NCBI RefSeq assembly: GCF_030052815.1 | Contig: NC_079498.1 | Location: 71,410,992-71,474,991 of the forward strand | From: Hevea brasiliensis | Taxonomy: Eukaryota > Streptophyta > Magnoliopsida > Malpighiales > Euphorbiaceae | DNA: 64,000 nt | Direction: 5' to 3' | Shown: piece after piece, positions 1 to 12,021 of the stretch | How positions within the stretch are numbered: the first letter of the stretch is position 1 | Layout of the letters: the number at the start of each line of letters is the position of its first letter | The notes under the pieces: model-generated | Seen by the model: the letters and a program-made list of their open reading frames with translations, nothing else | What the model was told of the DNA's origin: nothing | The model's database searches: none | Position numbers and translations under genes: made by a program

Positions 1-417
1 GCGACTTAAGGCGTCATCCACCACATTAGCTTTCCCTAGCTAATAGTCTATCAGACAATCATAGTCTTTTATCAACTCTAACCATCTCCTCTGTCTCAAA
101 TTCAACTCCTTTTGAGTGCCCAAATACTTCAAACTCTTATGATTTGTGTAGATGTAACACTTTTCCCCATACAAATAGTGTCTCTAGATCTTAAAAGAAA
201 ATACTATAGCTGCAAGCTCCAAATCATATGTCAGATAATTCCTCTCATGCGGTTTCAGCTAACGTGATGCATAGGCAATGACATTTCGATTTTGCATCAG
301 TACACAGCCTAACCCATTGTGAGAAGCATCACTATAAACTGTATAATCTTTACCCGGTATAGGTAAAGCTAGGACTGGAGCCTTAGTCAAACACCTCTTC
401 AATTCATCAAAACTCTG
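1..417 (-). pseudogene. Element A RNase H domain (partial, broken)
   Basis: Reading the minus strand leftwards from about 417, the translation matches the RNase H region of element C (35020-35400): a [12 protein letters not shown] first catalytic Asp stretch, the NVIAYASR motif and the [21 protein letters not shown] block near 60-130. Several codons are stops, for example in the stretch matching ASRQLKPHE near 260 and in the DYQPGKAN stretch near 40. The domain is cut by the window start, so the integrase of this element is not visible. A TAG at 418-420 separates it from the RT thumb. This is a retrotransposon replication enzyme remnant with no expected activity. Confidence 0.8.
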
Positions 418-1330
418 CTAGCATTTATCCGTCCATTGGAATTTCACATCTTTCCTAAGCAGCTTGGTCAATGGAAATGCCAACATGGAGAATCCCTTCA
501 CAAATCGACGGTAGTATCCAGCTAAACCCAGAAAACTGCGAATCTCTGTGATATTTTTGGGTGACTTCCAATTAAGGACGGTTTCTATCTTGCTAGGATC
601 TACCTTAATACCCTCTGCTGATACTATGTGTCCCAAAAAGGATATCTCCTTCAGCCAAAATTCACACTTCGACAATTTGGCGTATAGTTGTTTCTCCTTT
701 AAGTTTGTAGTACAATCTGCAGATGGCTATCATGCTCTTCTGTATTCCTCGAATAGACTAATATATCATATATGAATACCACAACAAACTGGTCGAAGTA
801 TGGTCTGAAGATAGTATTCATCAGATCCATAAAAGCAGCTGGAGCATTAGTTAACCTGAATGGCATGACTAAGAACTCATAATGGCCATAGCGGGTTCTA
901 AAGGCAGTTTTAGAAATACTCTACTCTTGTACTTTTAGCTGATAATAACCTGATCTCATATCAATTTTGGAGAACACAGCTACACCCCTCAATTAATCAA
1001 ATAAGTCATTAATGCGGGGTAATGGGTATCTATTCCTTATTGTCACCTTATTCAACTGCCGATAGTCAATGCATAACCAGAGAGTGCCATCTTTCTTCTT
1101 TACAAACAACACTGGCGCTCCCCAAGGTTACACACTAGGGCAGATAAAGCCCTTGTCAAGCAGCTCTTGCAACTGCACTTTCAATTCTTTTAGTTCTGCT
1201 GGTGCCATTCTATATGGCATTATGGAGATTGGGTCCACACCAGGCATAACATCAATCTCAAACTGCACTTCTCTTTCTGGAGGTAATCCTGGCAATTCAT
1301 TAGGAAATACATCCGGAAAGTCACATACCA
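418..1330 (-). pseudogene. Element A reverse transcriptase (broken; catalytic Asp changed)
   Basis: Minus-strand gypsy reverse transcriptase. Reading from about 1330: MPGVDPIS, PYRMAPAELKELK and LLDKGFICPSV, then a stop near 1128, then [25 protein letters not shown], palm motifs, and the thumb at 675-418 ([29 protein letters not shown]). The catalytic box that reads FIDD in element C (near 34580) reads FIYD here, with the Tyr codon at 768-770, so one metal-binding aspartate is lost. Additional in-frame stops occur between 1000 and 680. The neighbouring protease and RNase H are collinear, as expected for a gypsy polyprotein. Confidence 0.85.
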
Positions 1331-1899
1331 TAGGGATGTCCCTCAATGCTGGACTACCCACTTGGGTATCTATCACATGTGCCAAGTACGCCTCACACCC
1401 CTTCCTAATCATTTTTCCGCCGGTCAATGAAATGATGTTTGAAGGCAATATCTGCCTTTCCCCATGTATTACTACATCACCATACTGAGGGAGACCAAAA
1501 GTGACTGTCTTCAGTCTACAGTCAATCATTGCATGATGCCTGGCTAACCAATCCATGCCCAAGATAATGTCATAATCTCTGAAGGGCATTTCAATCAAAT
1601 TAGACAGAAAAGTGTGTCCTTAGATCACCAAAGGACAATCCCTATATAGTCTATTTACCCTGACCTCCTGGCCTAATGGACTAGTTACTAGCACATCATA
1701 GTCCATTATCATAGTCCATTGGTACACACTGAATAGCATTAGAATACATCATACTAACACTGACATATGAATTTGTGGAGCTAGGATCAAACACCACATA
1801 TACATCTTGGTCAAGGATGGAGAAAATACCAGCTACTACATCTGATGTTTCAGCCTCCTCCCTTTGACGCATGGTATACACTCTGACTGGTGTGCCACT
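1331..1899 (-). pseudogene. Element A aspartic protease region
   Basis: Minus-strand region between gag and reverse transcriptase. The active-site box near 1795-1777 reads VFDPSSTNSYV. The homologous box of element C at about 33575 reads LFDPGSTHSYV, so the Gly following Asp-Pro is Ser here, which would be expected to harm a retropepsin. The fold-completing part is seen at 1598-1500 (EMPFRDYDIILGMDWL). A frame break lies between 1696 and 1598, where stops occur. The protease would release gag and pol products inside the virus-like particle; this copy is inactive by inspection. Confidence 0.75.
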
Positions 1900-3099
1900 G
1901 GTTACTGGCTGGTTAATAGTGCTTTGACTTCCAGGAGTGTTACCAGGACCCCTACCTCTGCCTCTATCTCTACTAGCTGGCTGTGACCCTCTAGGTGTAG
2001 AGACTTGGGTTGATCCCTCAGATGTAGCAGAAGGTCCAGACCGGCGCGGACTAGTACAATCCTTAGCAAAATGTCCACTCCCTCCACAGTTATAGCCTGC
2101 ACCTATGGCCTTGAAACACACCCCAACGTGTGTTCTACCATAGGTTTCACATTACCAGACTGATAAAGATCCTTGAGAAGCTTGTTGGGTCTGCTAACCA
2201 GACTAGGGTGGTCTTTGGCCAAAGAATCTGCCTCTGCCTGATCTGCGAGAGCTAGATCCTCCAAACTATGTCCTCTTCCCTGAACCACTTTTAGGTGTTG
2301 ACAAGTAGTCTTTTCAGTTTTCTCTTTCTCTTATGTGCCCTTCTTCAATGCCCCTTCTAATTCTATCCTTTCCAGTTCCAGGGCTTGTGAAATCAACTCA
2401 GAAAATTCTAGTGTCTGAATCCCACAACTTGCATCCTCAGATTCAGCCTTAACCCGGACTCAAACCTCTTACATCTGTCTCTGGGGTGGAGACTAAGCTT
2501 CCAGCATAGTGGCTTAGCCTTGAAAAGTCTTGTTCATACTCTGCTATTGTTCTATCCCCTTATTTTAAACTCAGGAATTCCTGTAACTTCATATCTACAT
2601 AAGCATCGGGAACCCACTTCTGTCGAAACACCCTCAAAAAGTCTGACCAAGTCAACACAGGTGGCTCAACCAGGCTGTGGGGGATGGTCTTCCACCATTC
2701 ATATGCATGCCTTTGGAGAAGAGATACTGAATATTCAAATTTTAATTCTTTAGTACACTGCAGCTTTCTGAAAACCCGTTCCATTCTTTCCAACCACTGT
2801 TCTGCCTCTAATGGATCCACAGTGCCCTTAAACTCGGTGGCTCCAAATTTTATCAATTTTTCATATTGCTGAGCCGAGGGCTGTGGTTGTGTTATAAGTG
2901 CTTGCATCTGAACTTGAGGTGGCACATTTCCCGTCATTTGTTGGAAAAATGCAGCCATCTGCTGTGCAAACTGAGCAGGAAACTGCGATGTTGGAGTAGG
3001 AGCTGGAGTGGCTGACCCACTCACGTTCTAGAGTGTTGGGGCTTCCCCTTGAACCTCAGCCTCAACAGATTGTTCCACGTAATGATCTCCTTCTTCCAT
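1900..3099 (-). pseudogene. Element A gag (capsid/nucleocapsid), broken
   Basis: Minus-strand gag beginning at the ATG at 3099-3097 (MEEGDH...), the same start as element C gag at 32268. A TAG lies near 3030. The capsid domain follows (3024-2560) with KFGATEFKGTVDPLEAEQW and a YEWWKTI stretch typical of the retrotransposon gag family. Stops and frameshifts separate 2560 from 2288. The zinc knuckle at about 2100-2055 reads GYNCGGSGHFAKDC, with the first Cys of CX2CX4HX4C replaced by Gly. The basic Arg/Gly-rich tail (GRGRGPG) follows. It would package element RNA, but is not intact. Confidence 0.85.
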
Positions 3100-3268
3100 T
3101 CCATTTCCCTAAAATTTCTACTTCCTGAGATCAAACACAAGGAGGTTGACCTCTGTTTGTGCATATTCATGATATAAATATGTCATATGTATCAATTAAA
3201 GATACTTGAGCAGTTGTACTTATCAAAGAAATATTCACATAAATAGTCAAAATTTATTACAAAACCAT

Positions 3269-3280
3269 GCTCTGATACTA
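3269..3280 (-). other. Primer binding site of element A
   Basis: On the minus strand this reads TAGTATCAGAGC, one base from the TGGTATCAGAGC pattern complementary to the 3' end of plant initiator tRNA-Met. It lies eight bases inside the LTR boundary, at the same place as the site in element C. Confidence 0.85.
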
Positions 3281-3929
3281 CTAAAACATGTCACACCTTA
3301 TCCCTCTGTGAGGCATAACATGATCCCGTAAAATACCTAATGAACTACCGAACTTCACCTACCAATAATTCATTAAGTACTCTACAAGGGATTTTAAAAC
3401 CGTTTTCTTACATTTTGAAAGTGGTGAGCATTTTAGTAGGAATTAAAATCATTTAATTGAAGTTTCAAAACTAGTTAAAACTTTTGCCCATTTTATTTTT
3501 CCGTAAATTTTATAAAAATTTGGGAAGAGTGCCGTCTGTATTTTGAGAAAAAAGTTCTTCAAATACCTGAGAAAAACACTTCCAATACATTTTTTCCACA
3601 ACTCCCAACCCAAATCAACTCAAAATTCTCAAATCAAACCACTTCAAAATAATTCCACAATTTAATCCAAGTTTGTCATCTCAAAATATTTCATCATTTC
3701 ATTCAATAAAGCTAATTTACATTCACAAGTTTAATTTACAGATATAAAATACAAAAATAATATTATTACAATTTATTATACAACTGCTCAACTTTACATT
3801 GATACATAAAACATTACAAAATTTACATCAATTAACTACAAGGGTATAAATAAATATCCGTACAAAAGTGATTAAGAAGTTCTTGCCAATCCAGCAACTC
3901 ACTCTACTGCTTTTTCTTTGCCCTTATCT

Positions 3930-3970
3930 GCGATAGCAAAATAAGCTATCGCTGAGTATAAAAATACTCA
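3930..3970 (-). other. Two-hairpin region of LTR A
   Basis: Two adjacent perfect inverted repeats: GCGATAGC (3930-3937) with GCTATCGC (3945-3952), and TGAGTAT (3953-3959) with ATACTCA (3964-3970), loops of 7 and 4 bases. Hairpins of different sequence occupy the same place in the other LTRs of the window. Confidence 0.7.
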
Positions 3971-6050
3971 ATGGTGCACAATAAAAATTGAAATGCAGTA
4001 CATAAAACATTCATTGACAAATTCACAATTTGAATATTTCATAATCACATTTCACAATTTATCAAAACTCATTATAGCACAATTTTGGTCAAATAATTTA
4101 ATAAACACAGTGTTGCCAATTCATATACAACTTAAGCCATGACACAAAATTTCCGATCAATGCCATTTTGTACACCATGAAAAAGCAATCTACAACCCCA
4201 CTAATCGAAATCAATGAGGGAGCTGGCTAGCTAGCTAGTGAGCACTCATCCGATCTATAACCTCAACTAGTAAACCAGAGAAGGAGGAAAATAATCGATC
4301 TCAGCCCCATAAATGGAGGAGGAATAATAAGGCACTGTCATGCTAAGTGTGAATTAGAAATCCATTTCAAACATTTTATTCAACTATTGCATACAAAAAT
4401 CAAATCAATTTCCAAAGTTACAATTTCATCACTAAGTGACAACACAAAAGTTCTTAAATACATAATGCGTACTAAATCAATTTTTCAAGGATAAAATGCT
4501 AAAATAGGGTTTATTGTGCACAAACCTGACGTGGGTCGCCTCTAGGCCTTGACTCAGTCTCTTAGACTTTCCGAGTCTTTTTCAGCTGAAACACAAAATT
4601 ATAGTGTCTCAGTATCTTTACTTCATAACAATTCCAATAACTAATTCCAATATGTTTAAACTTACATTCTTGCAATTTCATGTTGAGGTTACTATTTATG
4701 GTACTATTCAAATCAATTTGTTGACTTTCTAAGGCTTAATAGGTATGGGAACTCCAACTTCACCCACATACCACATTTTGGTCACCAATTTTGTTGGTCT
4801 TGGTTATTTTCTCAAAACTTAAGTCTTTTAAGCAAAATTGCCAATTTTCAGTTTTAGTGTCCTTTTTTGTACTGTTCCATTGGTCATATTGCTGTTAGAA
4901 TTTGGCTAAGGTTTCTTTATAGAAATTGTTCCTTATTGTCTTAAATTTATTCCCCTTTTTTAATCAATACAATTGGAGTTTTGTAGCTCAAGTTATAGCC
5001 ATTTGAATTATGGCTGCCGGATTGGACTTAACCCAGATTTCTAGGCACCAAACTGGTTCTGGCAGTTTTAGGTCACCAAATTTGGGTGGCCAAATGACTT
5101 GGTTAAGGACATAATTTAGGTTTGTGTTCTTCATGAAAGTTTTAGGTCTATATCTCAGCTTTCCACTAGTAAAATTTCAGGTCATTTATACCTGCCTAGC
5201 CCAAGTTATGGTCAAATGAACAAACACTGTTTATTTGATCATTTTTGTACAGGTCAGATTGCCTAATCCGGATTTGGTCAATTTGTCCACTAGGTTTTTG
5301 TCACTTTTTGGGCATCATTCCTGAATGAAAAATGTGTCATTTGGTATCTAGTTTCATTCCCAATTGGCCTCACACCAATTAGACTTATAAATTTTCAGTT
5401 TTGGTCCTTGAAAGGGACCTTGGTCCTGCTGCCTACAGGCTGCCCATAACCAATCCAAATTCAAGCCTAATTCTAACACTTCCAACATACCTCAATTGGT
5501 CACAAATGATCATTTTTCATCTCAAACAAGGTCAAACACATCATTTGACCATTTCTTCAAATTTTTATCTTTCAAACCCTAGGTCCAAATCCTAATTCAC
5601 CAATTTGTTACACTTAATTAATTCTAAACATACCAACATCACTTCCACACTCATACAAACTTACCTACACTTTTAATTCAATCAAAACACATGTATACAC
5701 CCATCAAACCCTAGCTGGCCGAAATTTAACTTTGTCCCCCAATACTTATTTTTATTTCATTTTAAGTTTATTTCCAAGTTCATTCAATCATAAACACTAG
5801 AATCAAACCAAAAAAATTCAAGTTGGATCACTAACCTTAGTGCAGAATTTTAATCTTCAATTCTCCTCACTTTCTTGGTTTTAATGGCATCCAAGCTTCA
5901 TATCAAGGTCCACTTGCAAGGTTTGCTTAAGGGGGTTAGGGAATTTGTGGCTGAATTTAGGGTTTATGAGAGCTTGAGGTGAGCTCCCATGGTGGTTTCA
6001 ATAAAGAAAAATGAGAGAGAGACAGCTAAGGGAGAGGGACGGCAACAAGA

Positions 6051-6320
6051 TGAAGATAAATGAATTTTATTTTTTTTTCTTTACTTTTATGTGTATTAGG
6101 AATACCACAAATTAAATTAATAAATTTTTAATTATAATATTTATAGCATCATGCATGATGTCATCTCTTTTCACTTTTTCATTTATGAAGATAAATGAAT
6201 TTTATTTTTTTTTCTTTACTTTTATGTGTATTAGGAATACCACAAATTAAATTAATAAATTTTTAATTATAATATTTATAGCATCATGCATGATGTCATC
6301 TCTTTTCACTTTTTCATTTT
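6051..6320. repeat. 135-bp tandem duplication inside LTR A
   Basis: Bases 6051-6185 are repeated directly at 6186-6320 with a 135-bp period and no visible mismatch over most of the unit; the copies differ only at the far end. The unit contains a T-run, an AT-rich core and a GCATCATGCATGATGTC palindromic stretch. The near-identity points to a recent event. Confidence 0.9.
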
Positions 6321-6852
6321 CTTTTTTTTTCTATTTATTTTTCCATTAGTTCTTTAATTTAATTCCCGATTCTGAAATTTTCTTTTCTCCGATTTTATTT
6401 AACAGTTAGGTTAGGAGTCAGCTCTCGGGGTCAATTGACCAAATTGCCCCTCGCTGGTTCGACCCGGTTTGCAAATAATTTAATATTTCTTCTGGCTCCC
6501 TGATCCAATTATTTGACTGGCTTAACAATTATTTTTCATGATTTTCTCTTTTACACTGTGTTCGTAATAGTCTTAAGGACCGCAGCATCACATTTTATGG
6601 TTCGAAATTTGAGTTTAAATCGACTTCGCAATCCTTCCCAAGAAGGTCACCCATCGCTGTGACTCTCGGCTCATTTAACTTCTTATGTTCTGTTTTTCTT
6701 ATTTATACTTAACTAATTGGCAATTACTAATTATTTGTGTTCAGGGCTTACCTAGTTGTCTTAAGTGTGGTTCTAATCCCCTTAATTGTCCGGACCGATA
6801 CCGATCATCGGAATAGTGAAATATACCAGGTTATGCAAATAGGGGTGTTACA

Positions 6853-7250
6853 GGAAGGGGAAACTGAGTCCTCGCTTCATTGGGCCATATGAGGTTCTGG
6901 AAAGAGTGGGTCCATTGGCATATAGACTTGCATTGCTTCTGAAGTTGGAAAAGATTCACAATGTCTTCCATGTCTCCATGTTGAGGAGGTATAGATTAGA
7001 CCCCTCTCACATTTTGCCAGTAGAGGAGATTGAGGTAAATCCATACTTGACATATGATGAAGAGCCCATAAAGATCTTGGCATATGAGGTGAAGCAACTG
7101 AGGAACAAGCAGATACTCCTGGTAAAAGTGTTGTGGAACCATCATTCAGGCTAGGAGACTACATGAGAGCATGAGGAGGACATAAGAAGGTAGCACCCAC
7201 AGCTATTCAGAGAATGAGACCAGGTAAATTTCGAGGACGAAATTTTATTT
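6853..7250 (+). pseudogene. Element B integrase C-terminus and chromodomain (fragment)
   Basis: The plus-strand translation from 6855 matches the end of element C pol: GKLSPRFIGPYEVLERV, then IHNVFHVSMLRRYRLDPSH, EEIEVNPYLTYDEEPI and the chromodomain-like tail (LAYEVKQLRNKQI, VKVLWNHHSG). A TAG at 7152-7154 and later stops break the end. The fragment starts abruptly because element A was inserted at 6852/6853. A TTTCGAGGACGAAA block near 7226-7241 and a degenerate polypurine stretch (7253-7265) follow, as in chromoviruses, leading directly into the 3' LTR at 7267. Confidence 0.88.
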
Positions 7251-8689
7251 TTGAGGATGGGAGAATTGTAACACCCCGAACCTCTGAGCTCTGAATAGTA
7301 TCATTTTTTGTCTATGACTTGTACTATTCAAAGACACCTTGAGGACCAAAAATAAAATGAAAATTTATTGAAATAGACACAATAAAAATACAAGTGACCC
7401 AAAAATATAAGGACTCACCGGGTATATTAAAAAAGAGGGATTCTGGCCCGATGAGAGACATTTTGGTCAATCACCTCAAGAATTGACTTTTGACCTAAAT
7501 GTTAATTAATTTAAGTGAAATTAATGAATTGAATTATGGAATAATTTTTTTTAGGAAAAGAATCCAAGTATAAAGTGAAAGGAAAATAAAAGAGATAAAA
7601 AATCTAGAATTTTAAGTCCATTTTGACCCAATTAAAATTTTAGGACCAATGGGCTTTGGAAAACTCAATTAAAATTAATTAAATAAATAAATAATTGGGA
7701 TAAGTATAAAGGGAAGCCATCTTCCTCTCTCCCTCATTTGGTTGCCCCCCCACACACCACCTCTCCCTCTCTTTTCGTTCTTCTTTCTTCATTCTTCCAC
7801 TTACAACATCTCTCAACCCTTGATTTTTCCCACTTTTTCTCCATGAATTTTCTATATAATTGGTAGAAAATATCAAATTTTTAGATAGAAAATATCAAAT
7901 TTATCTTTGATTAAGAGATTAAAAGCTAAGAGAACAAAAGAGTTAGAAGAAATTAAAGATTAGAAGTGGTCAATTGAGGTAAGTTTCTTTTCATATTAGA
8001 TTCGTTGTATAAGCTTTGAATGAAGTTAATTTATGATGAAATTTCATGAGAAATTGAAAGGAAATATGCATGGAATCTAAACTAGGATTTTGGCTAATTT
8101 GAGAAAAATTAGGGTTTGATGTATTTAATGAAATTGATGATGAAAAAAGCTTAGTTGAAGTTGTGTGCATGATTAGGGCAAAGAAATTGCATTAGATTTG
8201 CATAAATTGAAATATGGAAAATTAGGGTTCATGAGAAAATTGGAGCTTTGGTGCTAGAGAGTGAAATTGATGTGTGTAGTGTTAAATTATGGTCATTTGA
8301 GGTTCCATTAGTTTGAATTGACATTAGGTTTATGAATGGAAGTAATGGAATGGCATGGATTAGGGAAAATTGCATATTTGGGGTTTTTGTGCTATGAGTG
8401 CTATAGATATATCAAAGCTAAATTGTAATCATTTGGGGTGAATTAAATGTGAATTGAGGTTTGTTAGTGGGAGTAATTGAAGAAATGAAAATTTGAACCT
8501 AGGGCAGAATTTTGTACACCAAGTTCAGTGTGTTTGATAGCCCATAAATTGAGTTACACAACTCTAATTGGTGTGAAACTAACTAGAAATGAAACTTAAG
8601 ACATGTGACTAGAATTTTCATGAAGAGACCTAACCCAGAAACTGCCCAGAAATTGCCTAAAAGTTTGCTTGAACTTGGAGATAAAATTC

Positions 8690-9290
8690 TAGAACCTGCA
8701 AAATTAGGTACGTAAATAGTAAATTTTGTATGGCCATAACTCTCTCTAAAAAACTCTAATTTAGGCAATTCTTAAACCAATGGAAACTTAAAACATAGTA
8801 GAACATTTCATATGTAGAACTTGTGGCCAAATTATGGACTTAACTCAATCAAATTGCTAAGCAAATTTGAGTTACCAAATCTACAGAAAATCTGGAAATT
8901 TGCAAATTGACCATATGAATAGTAAACTTTGCAAGGCTATAACTCTCTCTCTAGAAAACTCCAATTTAGGTGATTCTTAAACCAATAGAAACTTAAAACA
9001 TAGTAGAATATTTCATATGAAGAACTTGAAGCCTAATTATGAACTTAACTCAACCAAATTGCTGAGTAAAATTGTGTTGATAAATCTGCCAAAGCAGTAA
9101 ACAGTAACATAAATAGTAAATTTTAAATAGCCATAATTCTCTATAGAAAGCTCCGATTTAGGTGATTCTTGAACCAATAGAAATTTAAAACATAGTAGAA
9201 CATTTTATATGAAGAACTTAGAGCCAAATTATGAACTTAACCTAATCAAATTGTTAGCCAAAGTTAAGTCACCAAAGCTGCCACAATCAG
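8690..9290. repeat. Three tandem ~195-bp modules in LTR B
   Basis: Three degenerate copies start near 8737, 8938 and 9132. Each contains an 'ACTCTCT..AAA.CTC.AATTTAGG' opening, a 'CTTAAACCAATGGAAACTTAAAACATAGTAGAA' like core, and a 'GAACTTG..GCC.AATTATG.ACTTAAC' end. Weaker copies flank them (8530, 9310). The same module, inverted, recurs in the minus-oriented solo LTRs. Confidence 0.75.
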
Positions 9291-10289
9291 CCTCACGTGA
9301 ATTGTAAAATTCATTTTCCTATAACTTTGGGTACACAACTCCAAATGAGGTGATTTAAAATGAAAATAAAGATGAGACCTAAAGAGACAATTTTCATGGA
9401 GAACACCTCGTCAAATTATGATTGAAACTTGGTGAAAATTGGGTTTCAATTTCGATGTACCAAGCTACTAAAAAACTAAAACTTTCTAAAATTTGCAAAG
9501 CTAACTTGGGATGCATTAGACATTCATGTAATGAGTTCTTGGCAGCAATTAAGATGAGTATTGAGGTATTCTATTTGCGTATTTTCAGTAGAAAAAAAAA
9601 AGTTAGAATGGACAAGGAGAAGTAAGTAACGAAAAAAGGAGAATTATTGAAGATTTGTGCACAACTAACTTTTTCTTCGTTTTTAAACTTGTAATTTGTT
9701 TGGAATGTGTTTATTTGAATAAGTTTGCTTCGCACAAGTTTACTTTGACTAAAGTATGGTTTTTCTCTTGCATTTGAGAAATTTGGGTGTTGCCACCTCT
9801 ATATGGATATTATGATGATTTAAATATATTTATCGGTTTATAAATGTGATTGTTGAGTGGAAAACTTTTGAAAACTGTTTTAAAACCATAGTTAGCATGA
9901 CAGTCCCTTTCAAAACTCCCCAGTAGTAACGGCTACTTGGGGTTGATAATGGATATTGATTGTGTCTCCCATTAATAATGGTTAGTGGGTAAGACTAAAT
10001 AAGTACTCATTAGCTAGCTATCCCTTCCCTCATTAATAATGGTTAGTAAGGTTGCACTGATCGTGAAATTTTGTGTCATGGCCTAAACTGTTTGTTGATA
10101 TTGGCAATACTAATGCTTTGTGAATTGTGATTTATGAAGTGTGATTTCTAATTTGAAATGTTATTCTAATAAATGGCCTTTATGGACTTAGAACTATTGT
10201 GAAGTTTTTATGCTTAAGAAAAATATGATTTATTATGCTTGGACAAGTTGTGTTTTACCTTAAGTTTTAAAGTTATTAGTTGTGCGCCA

Positions 10290-10306
10290 CTGAGTGATAT
10301 ACTCAG
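10290..10306 (+). other. Hairpin region of LTR B
   Basis: CTGAGT (10290-10295) pairs with ACTCAG (10301-10306) across GATAT. The second hairpin seen in other LTRs is weak here: GCACTAGC and GCTGTCGC pair only partly. It sits between GTGCGCCA and GCTGTCGCAGG, the usual flanks of the region. Confidence 0.6.
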
Positions 10307-10991
10307 CACTAGCTTCTTTATGCTGTCGCAGGCAAGGAAAAGGAGAAGGCTGCCGAGTGAGAGACTTGGAAGCAGCATTTTGGGTATTGATTGTGACACC
10401 CCGTACCCGTGTACAGTATACCCGAGTAAGTAATGTCATACGGTGTACCGGCACACTCTAATATACCCTAATTAATTTTCATCATAATTTTGAATATAAC
10501 TTGTAAAATATAAGTCATTTATTGAAATCATAATTTATTTGAGGTTCCGTAAAGTTTAAAGAAAATCCGGCAGAGTACCGGCTAAAAATGGAGAAAACAG
10601 TTCTTCGGAACCTGTGAAAAACACTTCCAATAAACAAATTCATTCATTCTCAACTCCAATATCATCACAAAACTCAATATCAAGATCTCACATTTCAATT
10701 TCAATTCTCAACCATCCATCACATGTGATGATCACATATAATTCATAAATAACCATTTACTTTTCCATTCACAAATACAATTTTCATAATTTACATAAAC
10801 CTCAATATACATTACACAAGTTTAATTACATATGAGAAAATCAAAATTAAGTTACAAAATGTCAAAATGACACCTAGTGTCCTACCAATGCACTGCAGAA
10901 GTTGAGGTGACACGGACACTGTGCAGAGCTGCAGGATGGACTCACCCAGTCTGTGGTCTACTGGGCTCACGATCTGTATCTCCAGTACCTA

Positions 10992-11029
10992 CGCGTGGCA
11001 AAAGCAACGCGCTAAGCAATAATGCTTAG
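10992..11029 (-). other. Two-hairpin region of solo LTR 1
   Basis: CGCGT (10992-10996) pairs with ACGCG (11007-11011); CTAAGCA (11012-11018) pairs with TGCTTAG (11023-11029) across ATAA. Confidence 0.7.
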
Positions 11030-11994
11030 TGGTGCAATAATATAATAAAAGAAAATAGCAAGAAATTAAATGTGTAGTGAATGTGTACATTTTATTTGTT
11101 TGGTATTTGTATATCATTTACTTTGTTCACTTTTATTCATTTGGTTGCCCCAAGTAACCTACACTAGACGACTGGACTGGATAACGGGTAAACTGGCACT
11201 GGGTATCTAGTACCTCGGGCCGTCACACCATCGGTCACATATGCATCTCCCGGTGTGCAACAGAACAGCTACCAAGCTGTAAATAATCTCAGGCACAAGG
11301 CCAATTCTCAATGCAAAGTCAGAATGGCTAAAAGCCATGAAATCACAGAATGGCATATTGCCATGTGCAGTACTGCTAACTGAACCCTATTGGCATGCCA
11401 AACTATCCAAACCAATCATGTTAGGTATACTAGGGCATTTGAAACTTTTAAATTCTTCAATTTGTGCATTTCAAGTTTTGGTGTCACTATTCACCTCATT
11501 GGTCAACAAAAATGTTGACTTTTGGATAGAAAATATGTACATTGACTTTGGCACTCCCAACATACCACATTTTACATTTAAAACTTGTTAGAATTGGTCA
11601 CCATTACCATTTCTAACTTAAAACCAAGAGGGCAGAAAATTTCAGTTTTTGAGTCTAAGTTCACTGTTCCTTTAAACACTGTTACAGTGGAAATTTGAAG
11701 AAATGGCAAACATGAAAGTTGTTCCTTATTTTGTCGAGTTGAATTTCCTTTTTTGAGTCACTCCATTTGGAGTTTTGTAGCTCCAGATATGGTCCAAAAA
11801 CCACAGCTGGCCGGATTTCCATTCTGCAGAAATTACCATATCTATAGTAACATGAATAGTGACTGCCACTGCCATTTGGGTTAGGTTCTGGCCATAATTT
11901 GGGGGAGGTTCCTTCATGAAAGTTGTTTGTCTATGTCTTAACTTGTTGCTGTAAAAATTTCAGGTCAATTGACCATATCTACAGTGAGTTATGG

Positions 11995-12021
11995 CCAAAT
12001 GAACAGTTACTGTTCATTTGG
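11995..12021. repeat. 27-nt near-perfect palindrome in solo LTR 1
   Basis: Arms CCAAATGAACAG (11995-12006) and CTGTTCATTTGG (12010-12021) around TTA. The same palindrome occurs in solo LTRs 2 and 3. Confidence 0.85.

Larger units (their letters stand above)
1..6852 (-). mobile_element. Element A: Tekay/Del-type Ty3/gypsy retrotransposon, left part cut by window edge
   Basis: Minus-strand LTR retrotransposon. In element orientation it has a 5' LTR (6852 down to 3289), a primer site at 3280-3269, gag, protease, reverse transcriptase and the start of RNase H, which runs off base 1. Its proteins match those of element C (32268-36891) in order and sequence, and element C ends in a chromodomain, so A is assigned to the chromovirus Tekay/Del type. 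It is inserted in the integrase region of plus-strand element B: the base after its LTR (6853) continues B's coding sequence. The right-hand target duplication would be GGAAG (6853-6857); the left one is outside the window. Several in-frame stops and changed catalytic residues show it is dead. Confidence 0.9.
3289..6852 (-). repeat. 5' LTR of element A (3,564 bp)
   Basis: In element orientation it starts TGTAACACCCC (at 6852) and ends GGTGTGACA (at 3289). Its first ~60 bases resemble the starts of the other LTRs (TCCGGACA box), and its last ~650 bases contain the two-hairpin region (3930-3970). It has one long tandem duplication (6051-6320) and no convincing protein frame. Everything between 3300 and 6850 is this LTR, so there is no host gene here. 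Confidence 0.92.

Noticed and set aside
7679..7876. Minus-strand 65-codon frame in LTR B
   Set aside because: Composed of CT-rich simple sequence; no similarity to the element's proteins.
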